Shown piece after piece: positions 6,301 through 13,347 of a DNA stretch of 14,061 nucleotides. The position numbers and the translations under genes are program-made. Position 1 is the first letter of the stretch, and every line of letters starts with the position of its first letter. The notes under the pieces are model-generated. The model did no database searches. It was given only the letters and a program-made list of their open reading frames with translations, and was not told where the DNA came from. This DNA is from Nitrosopumilaceae archaeon (GTDB taxonomy: Archaea; Thermoproteota; Nitrososphaeria; Nitrososphaerales; Nitrosopumilaceae), in contig JAUYOQ010000282.1 in NCBI GenBank assembly GCA_030697975.1, forward strand, positions 1 to 14,061. The letters are read 5' to 3'.

Positions 6301-6609
6301 TTAAACCTCCACGTAAATCTCGTTTTGATCTATTTTAACATTGTAAGTTCTTAGCGGTTTTTCTGCAGGAGGGTTTTGTGGCATACCTGTTTCCAAATTA
6401 AAAACTGAAAGATGTAGTGGACAACGCACACCTTCCTCACTTAGCATTCCGTTTGAAAGATCTGCTTCAGCATGTGTACAAATCAAATCTGCAGCATATA
6501 TTTTGCCATCAAGGTTAGCTAAAAGAATTTGTTTTTCGTTGTGATGAAATCCATATAGCTGACCGCTAGTAACTTTGTCTATACTGCATGCCTTTACCCA
6601 TTTTGCCAT
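6301..6609 (-). CDS. Rieske [2Fe-2S] ferredoxin of the suf operon
   Basis: 102 aa from the ATG chosen here. It is a soluble single-domain Rieske protein with the two cluster-binding boxes C44-T-H46 (DLICTHAEADLSNG) and C63-P-L-H66 (VRCPLHLSVF), followed by LETGMPQNPPAEKPLRTY, the usual NirD/dioxygenase-ferredoxin layout. It probably carries electrons; the partner is unknown, and by its position it may supply electrons to Fe-S assembly. The open frame extends to a GTG at 6618 overlapping the sufD stop (GTGA), but AGGTGAT, complementary to the expected 16S rRNA tail, lies just before the ATG at 6609, so I prefer that start. It sits between sufD and sufS, as in actinobacterial suf operons. Confidence 0.92.
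   Translation of the reverse strand: MAKWVKACSIDKVTSGQLYGFHHNEKQILLANLDGKIYAADLICTHAEADLSNGMLSEEGVRCPLHLSVFNLETGMPQNPPAEKPLRTYNVKIDQNEIYVEV
6306..6310 (-). promoter_or_regulatory. Strong Shine-Dalgarno site (GGAGG) for sufS
   Basis: GGAGG on the minus strand lies inside the last codons of the Rieske gene (GTG GAG GTT TAA) and 8 nt before the TTG of sufS. It both supports the non-ATG start and shows that this operon-internal gene is initiated by the ribosome-binding-site route. Confidence 0.7.
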
Positions 6610-6612
6610 AAT

Positions 6613-6619
6613 TATCACC
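6613..6619 (-). promoter_or_regulatory. Shine-Dalgarno site AGGTGAT choosing the Rieske start
   Basis: The minus strand reads AGGTGAT across the sufD stop codon, 3 nt before the ATG at 6609 (GGTG core about 5 nt away). This fits the extended anti-Shine-Dalgarno sequence of archaeal 16S rRNA and favours the ATG over the GTG at 6618, which lies within the site itself. Confidence 0.55.
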
Positions 6620-8015
6620 TGTACTTGTAGTGTTGTTCGATTTCGGTATTCTCGTTGTATCTTGTTTCTTCAACTTCTACTAGTGCCTTCAACTGCTCGT
6701 CGCTGTTGATGACAAGTTCATGTCCTTCCCATTTTGATTCAATAAGGTAGGCAATCCATGCCCTGACTTGGTAAGACATTGTCCTTGAAAGTGGCTCTAC
6801 AAAGCCTTCTACAATAATTCTCTCTGCCTCTTTTCTGCTCAGGCATCTAGTACCTAGATAGTAGATCTGTTCTTCGTCTACTTGTGCTACTGAGGCAGAA
6901 TGGGTGGCCTTTACGTCATTTGTAAATATTTCAAGCCCCGGAATAGAATCTGATTTTGCACCCTTGTCTAACAGAATTGAACGGCCAGACAAAAATGACT
7001 GTGACTTTACAGCCTTTTCTTTAATGCGGATCATTCCTTTGAATAGTGATTTTGATCTGTTTTTTAGAATGGATTTTTCTATGACTCTTCCTTCTGTGGA
7101 TGGCTTTTCATGGTTCACGTTTACTGAAAGATCAAAAGACTGTTCGTTATTTCCGAAAATTACCTCAGAGTCATTTGCCGAAGCGCCTGTTCCGTTTAGG
7201 TAGTAATCGATCCTATAGCGAGATAGCATCGCACCAAAGAGACCCAAGTACCAGTTTATTTTGCCATCTTGTGCTATATCGGTCCTTCTTGTTGAAAAGT
7301 TGATTGTGCTCTGATCCATTACCTGTAGCGTGGTCACATCAAGGCGGCTGTTTTGGCCAACGCTTGTGTTTAGCAACTCAAGATATGCCTGTTGCTTTTT
7401 TGCTTTTGGCGAATATAGTTCCTGGACAACGCTTGCCTTGCTACTTTCTCCTGTCACTATCACGTTTCTTGATATTGTAGATATGTCATCAACTGATAGA
7501 CATGATAAAACATGTATTGGTTTTTCTAAAACCAAATTTTTTGGAATGTGCATAAATATGCCAGAGTTAAACGCTGCGTTGTTTAGTGCAATAAACTTGT
7601 CATCATTTGAGTTTGTTGATTCTAATACTTTTTTTATTATATCACCATAATTTTTTAATGCATCATCAATAGAACATAATACAACTCCTTTTGATTTTAG
7701 CTCATCTGAAATGTTGATTCTATGTATGTTTGAGCCAATTTGTACAATGCATGTTTCGTTTTCAAGCTCCTTTAATCTATTTTTTAAAAAGTCTGGCACT
7801 GATGCATCAGACTTTATTGTTAGCGAGACCTGCTCGGGGTCCATCTTTTTTGCATCAGTATATTTGTTGTAAAGTGGAGAAGTTTCTAGTGGAAGTTCTT
7901 GATATATGGAAAGTGATTTTTTCCTATATTCTTTTAGCCAGGATGGCTCATTTTTTGATGTTGAAATTTCATCAATGTGGTAAGAACTCAGTGTGGATAA
8001 AGCAAGTTGTTGCAT
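6615..8015 (-). CDS. sufD: Fe-S cluster assembly protein SufD (SufB/SufD family)
   Basis: 466 aa. SufD pairs with SufB and SufC to form the cluster-assembly scaffold; it helps iron entry. Family features: N-terminal helical region (SWLKEYRKKSLSIYQELP, 25-42), NAAFNSGIFMHIPKNLVLEKPIHVL (146-170), and a C-terminal beta-helix end with LLDKGAKSDSIPGLEI (348-363), THSASVAQVDEEQIYYLGTRCL (371-392) and the IVEGFVEPL tail (401-409). H372 matches the conserved functional His of SufD. It has SAS after that His, where SufB has EAT, which separates it from SufB. ATG at 8015 is 35 nt after the sufB stop, with no obvious Shine-Dalgarno. Confidence 0.94.
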   Translation of the reverse strand: MQQLALSTLSSYHIDEISTSKNEPSWLKEYRKKSLSIYQELPLETSPLYNKYTDAKKMDPEQVSLTIKSDASVPDFLKNRLKELENETCIVQIGSNIHRINISDELKSKGVVLCSIDDALKNYGDIIKKVLESTNSNDDKFIALNNAAFNSGIFMHIPKNLVLEKPIHVLSCLSVDDISTISRNVIVTGESSKASVVQELYSPKAKKQQAYLELLNTSVGQNSRLDVTTLQVMDQSTINFSTRRTDIAQDGKINWYLGLFGAMLSRYRIDYYLNGTGASANDSEVIFGNNEQSFDLSVNVNHEKPSTEGRVIEKSILKNRSKSLFKGMIRIKEKAVKSQSFLSGRSILLDKGAKSDSIPGLEIFTNDVKATHSASVAQVDEEQIYYLGTRCLSRKEAERIIVEGFVEPLSRTMSYQVRAWIAYLIESKWEGHELVINSDEQLKALVEVEETRYNENTEIEQHYKYR

Positions 8016-8050
8016 AGATTATCGTTAGTGAAAGACAAATAGTAAGCTCT

Positions 8051-9451
8051 CTAGCCTACTGAGCCATCCATCTCTAGTTTTATGAGTCTGTTTAGCTCAA
8101 CTGCGTATTCCATTGGGAGCTCTTTTGTAAATGGCTCCATGAATCCGTTTACAATTAGTGTTAGTGCCTCTTCCTCTGTAAATCCTCTGCTCATCAAATA
8201 GAAAATTTGTTCGTCGCCAATTTTTCCAACAGTTGCTTCATGTGTGATTGTTGCATCCTCTTGGTTGATTTCCATGTACGGATAGGTGTCTGTCTTTGAT
8301 GTATCATCAAGTAGTAATGCATCACATCTCACAGATGCCTTTACATTGGTTGCTCCTTTTGCGACATGAAGCAGTCCTCTGTATGTTGATCTGCCGTTAA
8401 GACGGCTAACAGATTTTGATGTTATTTTTGAGGTTGTGTTTGGAGCCAAATGTACCATCTTTGCGCCTGTATCTTGGTGCTGATTTTTTCCTGCAAATGC
8501 AACAGAAAGTGTTTCTCCATGTGCACGTTCACCTAAAAGATAAACACCTGGATATTTCATGGTTAGTCTACTTCCAATGTTTCCATCAATCCATTCAACT
8601 CTAGCACCCTCATATGCATAAGCTCGCTTTGTCACAAGATTATACACATCGTTACTCCAGTTCTGAATTGTAGTGTATCGTAATTTGGCATCTTTGTGTG
8701 CAACTAGCTCGACTACTGCAGAGTGCAATGATTCTGATGAGTATACTGGTGCAGTGCAACCTTCAATATAGTGACATTCTGCTCCCTCATCTACTACAAT
8801 CAGGGTTCGTTCAAACTGTCCAATATTTTCTGCGTTAATTCTAAAGTATGCCTGAAGTGGCATGTCGATTTTGACGCCAGGTGGAACGTAAATGAATGAG
8901 CCGCCACTCCATACAGCACTGTTTAGTGCTGCAAACTTGTTATCTTCTGGAGGAATTATCTTACCAAAATATTTTTTGAAAATTTCTGGCTGCTCTTTGA
9001 GTGCAGTATCAGTATCAAGGAAAAGTACTCCTTGTTTTGCGAGATCATCTCTTAGATTGTGATATACGACTTCGGATTCGTATTGTGCTCCTACACCTGC
9101 AAGGAATTTCTTTTCGGCTTCTGGAATTCCTAGTTTATCGAATGTTTTTTTGATATCTTCTGGAACATCATCCCAGTTTTTTTCAGTCTTTTCAGAGGCC
9201 TTTGTATAATAGTAAATATTTTGAAAATCAATTTTGCTAAGATCCCCGCCCCAGTTTGGCATTGGTTTTTTCATAAAAATGTCATATGAGCGTAATCTAA
9301 AATCAAGCATCCATTTTGGTTCATTTTTCATTTTGCTTATGCTTTCAACTGTATCTCGTGAAAGACCTTTTTTGCTAAGATGAACATACAGCTCAGTTGA
9401 ATCCTTAAAATCATATTTTGAATAATCCATCTCAAGATTTTCTGTAGTCAT
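8051..9451 (-). CDS. sufB: Fe-S cluster assembly protein SufB, first gene of the suf operon
   Basis: 466 aa. SufB is the scaffold on which the nascent Fe-S cluster forms, in a SufBCD complex. Family features: EPKWMLDFRLRSYDIF (44-59), the WSGGSFIYVPPGVKIDMPLQAYF core (181-203), EGCTAPVYSS (230-239), a C-terminal RCDALLLDD (375-383) whose C376 matches the active cysteine (E. coli C405), and ATITHEATVGKIGDEQIFYLMSRGF (400-424) with the conserved His404-Glu405 pair. ATG at 9451 is supported by a TATA-like box about 25 bp upstream and no Shine-Dalgarno, suggesting a leaderless start of the operon. No sufC lies in the window, although SufB needs that ATPase; it must be encoded elsewhere. Confidence 0.96.
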   Translation of the reverse strand: MTTENLEMDYSKYDFKDSTELYVHLSKKGLSRDTVESISKMKNEPKWMLDFRLRSYDIFMKKPMPNWGGDLSKIDFQNIYYYTKASEKTEKNWDDVPEDIKKTFDKLGIPEAEKKFLAGVGAQYESEVVYHNLRDDLAKQGVLFLDTDTALKEQPEIFKKYFGKIIPPEDNKFAALNSAVWSGGSFIYVPPGVKIDMPLQAYFRINAENIGQFERTLIVVDEGAECHYIEGCTAPVYSSESLHSAVVELVAHKDAKLRYTTIQNWSNDVYNLVTKRAYAYEGARVEWIDGNIGSRLTMKYPGVYLLGERAHGETLSVAFAGKNQHQDTGAKMVHLAPNTTSKITSKSVSRLNGRSTYRGLLHVAKGATNVKASVRCDALLLDDTSKTDTYPYMEINQEDATITHEATVGKIGDEQIFYLMSRGFTEEEALTLIVNGFMEPFTKELPMEYAVELNRLIKLEMDGSVG

Positions 9452-9471
9452 CGAACTTACAACGTCGTTAT

Positions 9472-9479
9472 ATTATAAA
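9472..9479 (-). promoter_or_regulatory. TATA-like box of the suf operon
   Basis: The minus strand reads TTTATAAT, centred about 25 bp before the sufB ATG, inside a 78-bp gap after hemD. It is the best-looking archaeal TATA box in the window and predicts a leaderless suf mRNA. Confidence 0.6.
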
Positions 9480-9507
9480 TACATGAGGAAAAATAGGGAG
9501 AGCTAAA

Positions 9508-9538
9508 TAGGTTAAGCTAAATTCTAGGATTAAGCTAA
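9508..9538. repeat. Direct repeat TAGG(A)TTAAGCTAA upstream of the suf promoter
   Basis: TAGGTTAAGCTAA (9508-9520) and TAGGATTAAGCTAA (9525-9538) are near-identical copies 17-18 bp apart, and AGCTAAAT also occurs at 9501-9508. They lie 30-65 bp upstream of the sufB TATA-like box; the outer copy overlaps the hemD stop codon. Possible activator or repressor sites for the suf operon. Confidence 0.45.
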
Positions 9539-10330
9539 TGAAAATATGTTCTTGATTGTTTCAAAAGCACCAGATACTGTATGAACTGGTGCAACAATGT
9601 TTTCAACTTGAAATTTTTTTAATTCTTCTGCTGTAAATGGACCAATAGCAACCACTTTTGTTTTTTTTAAATTATTTAATAATGTTTTTTGATCGTAGTC
9701 TTTTGTCATTATCTCAAAAAATGCTTGTACTGATGATGCGCTTGTAAAAACTATACCATCTATGTTATTTTTTGAAAATAGTTCTCTAAACTCATTCCAT
9801 TGTGTTGTATCATTAAATGCACACACGTCATAAAGATAAATTTCCTTTACCTCAAGTCCCATCTTTTCTAAGAGGTTTTTTAGAAATGGGGTTGATGCGC
9901 TACTTCGTGGAACAATTACCTTTTTGCCAACTGCATTTAGTCTTGAAAGTACCTCTCCAACACCAACAGAAGAGTATCTATTTGGTATGTATGCGACCTT
10001 AATTCCTTCGTGCTCAAGTGCGGTTTTTGTTTTTGGTCCAACTGCAATTACTATAGTGTTTGCTACAGCAAGCTGCAGTTTTTCATACAATGAAATCTTT
10101 TTTGCTTCATCAAAAAGAAGTTTTACTGCCTTTGAGCTCATAAAAACAGAATAATCTGGATCATAGTTTTGTAGTTCGTCAAGAAACTCGCGAACTATTT
10201 TTTCTCCTTTGCTTACTAGTTCAATTGTTGGAAGCGTAATTGGTCTTGCTTTTTCTTTTGAAAGCAATTGAATAAACTCTTCAGCGTCTTCTTCTGAGCG
10301 AGTTATTGCAATAGTTTTTCCCTCAATCAT
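9530..10330 (-). CDS. hemD: Uroporphyrinogen-III synthase
   Basis: 266 aa, normal length. It cyclises hydroxymethylbilane and inverts ring D to give uroporphyrinogen III, the last common tetrapyrrole. The family is poorly conserved; the two-lobe pattern is visible: KTIAITRSEEDAEEFIQLL (5-23), YSVFMSSKAVKLLF, TIVIAVGPKTKTALEHEG, YSSVGVGEVL, KKVIVPRSSASTPFLKNLL, GLEVKEIYLYDVC, IDGIVFTSASSVQAFF and VVAIGPFTAEELKKF. The start ATG at 10330 overlaps the end of the methyltransferase gene by 8 bp, with GGAGAG about 6 nt upstream. It is the last gene of the operon. A short run of five T residues on the transcript strand, about 35 bp past the stop, is the only sign of termination. Confidence 0.9.
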   Translation of the reverse strand: MIEGKTIAITRSEEDAEEFIQLLSKEKARPITLPTIELVSKGEKIVREFLDELQNYDPDYSVFMSSKAVKLLFDEAKKISLYEKLQLAVANTIVIAVGPKTKTALEHEGIKVAYIPNRYSSVGVGEVLSRLNAVGKKVIVPRSSASTPFLKNLLEKMGLEVKEIYLYDVCAFNDTTQWNEFRELFSKNNIDGIVFTSASSVQAFFEIMTKDYDQKTLLNNLKKTKVVAIGPFTAEELKKFQVENIVAPVHTVSGAFETIKNIFSLA

Positions 10331-11075
10331 TTTTATCTCTCCATTGTAATGTTTTTGAAAGACCTACTACCTTACCTATTATAATTATAGATGGTGGTTT
10401 GATGTGTTTTTGACTTGCAAGTTTTGATATGTTAGACAAGTCACCTGTAATCATTTTGTGATTTGGAGTGGTGCCGTTTTCAATTACTGCAACAGGTGTC
10501 TTTTTACTCATTCCGCCTTCGATTAATCGCTTACAGATTATGCCAATACGCGAAAGGCCCATCATTATAACTATGGTATCAACTGATTTTGCAAGTCTTT
10601 GCCATTTTACAGACTCTTTTTGTTTTTGAGGATCTTCATGACCTGTAACAAAAACAACAGAAGAGGCAAACTTTCTGTGTGTTAATGGAATTCCAGAATA
10701 TGTTGCAGCACCGATTCCTGAAGTTATTCCTGGAATGAGCTCAAACTTTATCTTGTATTTTTTTAGATACTCTGCTTCCTCCCCACCACGGCCAAAGATT
10801 GTTGGGTCCCCGCCCTTTAGTCTTACAACCATTCTGTTTGCTTTAGCATGCTTTACCATCAAGTCATTTGTACTGTCTTGATGTTTGTAATCATCACCAA
10901 CTTCTCTTCCTACGTAAATTTTCTTTGCAGACTTTGGAATCATATCAAGTATTTTCTTGCTTACGAGCCTGTCGTATAACACAACATCTGCTTTTTTTAT
11001 CAATTCAACTGCTCTAAGCGTAATTAGTTTTGGATCACCAGGTCCTGCACCTACAAGAAATACCTTGCCTCTCAT
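10323..11075 (-). CDS. cobA: Uroporphyrinogen-III C-methyltransferase (SUMT)
   Basis: 250 aa from the start chosen here. It methylates uroporphyrinogen III twice with S-adenosylmethionine to give precorrin-2, the precursor of siroheme, cobalamin and, in many archaea, heme. Motifs: GAGPGDPKLITLRA (9-22), VLYDRLVS (32-39), the VRLKGGDPTIFGRGGEE box (84-100), PGITSGIGAATYSGIPLTHR (115-134) and VTGHED (143-148). No siroheme-synthase domain (CysG N-terminal) is fused. The open frame extends to a TTG at 11108, but the ATG at 11075 forms an ATGA overlap with the hemC stop and puts the family motif at the right place, so I chose it. An ATG at 11087 is less likely. Confidence 0.93.
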   Translation of the reverse strand: MRGKVFLVGAGPGDPKLITLRAVELIKKADVVLYDRLVSKKILDMIPKSAKKIYVGREVGDDYKHQDSTNDLMVKHAKANRMVVRLKGGDPTIFGRGGEEAEYLKKYKIKFELIPGITSGIGAATYSGIPLTHRKFASSVVFVTGHEDPQKQKESVKWQRLAKSVDTIVIMMGLSRIGIICKRLIEGGMSKKTPVAVIENGTTPNHKMITGDLSNISKLASQKHIKPPSIIIIGKVVGLSKTLQWRDKND

Positions 11076-12007
11076 TGTTTGTTCCATTCCTCTACTTTTT
11101 TTCGCCAATCTTTTGCAAGCTCAGAAATCCCTTTACTTTTTAACATTTCAGCTACTTCCTTTCCCAATTTTGTTGGTTCATTCTTTTTACCACTTTTCTG
11201 TACAACTATAGACTGTTTTCCATCAATTGAATAGGCCATTACCGTAAGCGATAGTGTACCGTCAACTATTTTTGCAAAGGCACCAACAGGAAATCGGCAT
11301 CCTGAATCAACATACTCAGATAAGGTTCGTTCTGCTTCTACTTCTAGTCTTGATTGTGGATCTTCAATTTTTTTTAACATTGAAATTGTTTTATCGTCAT
11401 TAGAACGTGAAACAATTGCCAGTGCACCTTGTCCTGGAGAAGGCGGAAAATCATCTATTGGTAATTTTGAGAATTTGACATCTAGTCCTAGCCTTGCAAT
11501 ACCTGCTTGTGCAAGAACAACTGCGTCATATGTGCCTTCAGAAATTTTTTTTATTCTTGTTTCAATGTTGCCACGTATTGGTTTAACGTTTAGATCAGCT
11601 CGCTTTCTTGTAACCTGAACTGCCCTTCTCAGGCTACTTGTCCCAACAATTGCACCTGATTTGATATCTTCAAGTGTTGAGCCATCTACAGATACTAGAA
11701 CATCGTTTACATCTTCCCTTTTTGGCACACATGCAAGAGTAAGTTCCTCTCCAAGTATTGATGGAACGTCTTTGAGGCTGTGAACTGCAAAATCGACTTG
11801 ATGTTCGGCTACGGCTCTGTCAATTTCTTTTTCAAATATTCCTTTTTGATTTATTGTAAAAAGCGGTCGTGCATCTGTATCTCCCTTTGTCTTTATTGTT
11901 TTAATTTCAAATTCTGCATCAGGATTTTTCTTTTGCAGTTCAGATATTACCCAGTTTGTTTGGACAAGTGAAAGATGGCTTCCACGTGTTCCTACAAGAT
12001 ACTTCAT
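11072..12007 (-). CDS. hemC: Hydroxymethylbilane synthase (porphobilinogen deaminase)
   Basis: 311 aa, normal length. It joins four porphobilinogen units into hydroxymethylbilane, using a covalently bound dipyrromethane cofactor. Motifs: VGTRGSHLSLVQTNWV (5-20), VHSLKDVPS with the catalytic D80, TSSLRRAVQ (123-131), IRGNIETRI (144-152) and C237 in DSGCRFPVGAFA, the cofactor-carrying cysteine. Start ATG at 12007 overlaps the hemL stop in ATGA, and its own stop overlaps the SUMT start in ATGA, so translation is coupled along the operon. The residues that matter are all in place. Confidence 0.96.
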   Translation of the reverse strand: MKYLVGTRGSHLSLVQTNWVISELQKKNPDAEFEIKTIKTKGDTDARPLFTINQKGIFEKEIDRAVAEHQVDFAVHSLKDVPSILGEELTLACVPKREDVNDVLVSVDGSTLEDIKSGAIVGTSSLRRAVQVTRKRADLNVKPIRGNIETRIKKISEGTYDAVVLAQAGIARLGLDVKFSKLPIDDFPPSPGQGALAIVSRSNDDKTISMLKKIEDPQSRLEVEAERTLSEYVDSGCRFPVGAFAKIVDGTLSLTVMAYSIDGKQSIVVQKSGKKNEPTKLGKEVAEMLKSKGISELAKDWRKKVEEWNKQ

Positions 12008-13284
12008 TTTTTCACACTCTTTAGCGCGTAACGATAAGCGTCAATAGTCTTTGCTAGATCTTGATTTGTGTGTGCATCCGATAAAAAGATGGTTTCAAAT
12101 TGTGAAGGAGCTATAAACACTCCATACCGTAAAAGTGTTGAAAACATCTTTTTGAATTTTTTTGAGTCTGCTCTCTTTGATGATTTATAGTCAACAACAG
12201 GCGTATTTGTAAAAAATATCTGAAACATAGAGCCAAGAAAGTTGATGTGGTGGGGAATTTTCAGATCTGTTGTAATTTCATCAATAATGCCTACTAGCAA
12301 TCTGCAGTTTTTTTCTAGTTTTGAATAAAGACTATTTTTTAGCTTGTTGATAGTTTTGATAGAGCTTATCGCAGCACAAACTGAGATTGGATTTCCAGCA
12401 AATGTACTTGCTTGATATACTCTGCCTTGTGGCACAAGATGGTTCATGATTTCCTCGCTTCCGCCAACTGCCGCAATTACAAATCCATTACCTAGTGCTT
12501 TTCCCAAAGTTGTGATATCAGGTTTGATTTGATAATACATTTGTGCACCACCTGGAGACACGCGAAAACCAGTTACGGTTTCATCAAAGATTAAAGGAAC
12601 ATCATGCTCTTTTGTTATTTTCCGCATTTCATGAAGAAAGTTTTGTTCTGGTAAGATCAGACCCATGTTTGCAAGTACTGGCTCTACTATTACTGCTGCA
12701 ATGTCTTTATTTTTTCTAATTGTATTTTCTAGCTCATCTGAATTATTATATTGTACAACTAGAGTGTTTTTTGATACTTCGCTTAATCCTCCTTCAGATG
12801 TAGATATTCCAGCGTGGGCAGCACCAGAGCCGGCTTTTACTAAAACAGAATCATGTGCGCCATGATAACATCCCTCAAATTTGACTATTTTCTTCCTTTT
12901 GGTGAATCCTCGTGCTAGCCTTATGGCAGTCATTGTAGATTCTGAGCCAGTATTTACTAGACGTATTTTTTTCATTGATGGAAAATTTTTCTGAATTAAT
13001 TTTGCCAGCTCTATTTCAAGTTCTGTTGGCGTACAATAAAGCGTGCCAAGCTTCAATTGTTTTGAAACAGCTGAGATAATTTCCCTTCTTCTGTGCCCAA
13101 GCAACAAGGCACCATAACCATTGCAAAAGTCAATGTACCGCTTTCCATCCACATCCCAAATCAAGCTCCCTTTTGATTTTTTCACAAAGAAAGGATATGG
13201 CTCAAAATATCTAACAGGACTGTTTACTCCTGAAGGAATAATTTTTTTTGCATCTTGGAATAGTTGTTTTGATTTTTTCAACAC
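12004..13284 (-). CDS. hemL: Glutamate-1-semialdehyde 2,1-aminomutase
   Basis: 426 aa, normal length. It converts glutamate-1-semialdehyde to 5-aminolevulinate, so this organism makes tetrapyrroles through the C5 (glutamyl-tRNA) pathway. Class-III PLP fold: VNTGSESTMTAIRLARG (110-126), FEGCYHGAHD (136-145), D234 in LIFDETVTGFR (231-241) and K262 in TTLGKALGNGF (258-268), the PLP-binding lysine. The usual SGTEA motif reads TGSES, a minor change. GTG at 13284 is the annotated start; the next codon is TTG and also possible. A weak TATA-like box lies about 21 bp upstream. The first gene of the tetrapyrrole operon; hemA and hemB, which supply its substrate and use its product, are not in the window. 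Confidence 0.95.
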   Translation of the reverse strand: MLKKSKQLFQDAKKIIPSGVNSPVRYFEPYPFFVKKSKGSLIWDVDGKRYIDFCNGYGALLLGHRRREIISAVSKQLKLGTLYCTPTELEIELAKLIQKNFPSMKKIRLVNTGSESTMTAIRLARGFTKRKKIVKFEGCYHGAHDSVLVKAGSGAAHAGISTSEGGLSEVSKNTLVVQYNNSDELENTIRKNKDIAAVIVEPVLANMGLILPEQNFLHEMRKITKEHDVPLIFDETVTGFRVSPGGAQMYYQIKPDITTLGKALGNGFVIAAVGGSEEIMNHLVPQGRVYQASTFAGNPISVCAAISSIKTINKLKNSLYSKLEKNCRLLVGIIDEITTDLKIPHHINFLGSMFQIFFTNTPVVDYKSSKRADSKKFKKMFSTLLRYGVFIAPSQFETIFLSDAHTNQDLAKTIDAYRYALKSVKK

Positions 13285-13300
13285 TAAAAGTGATCTTTGG

Positions 13301-13310
13301 TTATTATTAT
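13301..13310 (-). promoter_or_regulatory. Weak TATA-like box of the tetrapyrrole operon
   Basis: ATAATAATAA on the minus strand, centred about 21 bp before the GTG at 13284 and 24 bp before the adjacent TTG. No Shine-Dalgarno precedes these codons. Low-complexity AT sequence makes it uncertain. Confidence 0.3.
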
Positions 13311-13326
13311 TCGTAATATCCTGTAA

Positions 13327-13347
13327 ATCGTCAGTTTATCTGACGAT
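13327..13347. repeat. Perfect 8-bp stem hairpin over the aquaporin stop codon
   Basis: ATCGTCAG (13327-13334) and CTGACGAT (13340-13347) are perfect inverted arms around a 5-nt loop TTTAT. The aquaporin stop codon (13338-13336) lies in the loop. On the minus strand no T-run follows, so it is not a classic terminator for the aquaporin; on the plus strand the hairpin is followed by CTTTTTG. It could mark 3' processing, RNA stability or separation from the hemL promoter just downstream. Confidence 0.6.

Noticed and set aside
6904..8017. Several plus-strand open frames of 67-106 codons across sufD
   Set aside because: They are antisense to a confidently identified gene, have no domain, and overlap each other in different frames.
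6615..9451. SufB and SufD having the same length (466 aa), as a sign of recent duplication
   Set aside because: The two share only the family-level C-terminal pattern and differ in N-terminal region and key motifs, so they are the usual ancient paralogues; the equal length is coincidence.
11072..11108. Longer SUMT start at TTG 11108 with a 37-bp overlap into hemC
   Set aside because: The extra 11 residues (MAKKSRGMEQT) are not part of the family start, and the ATG at 11075 gives the ATGA coupling seen at the other hem junctions.
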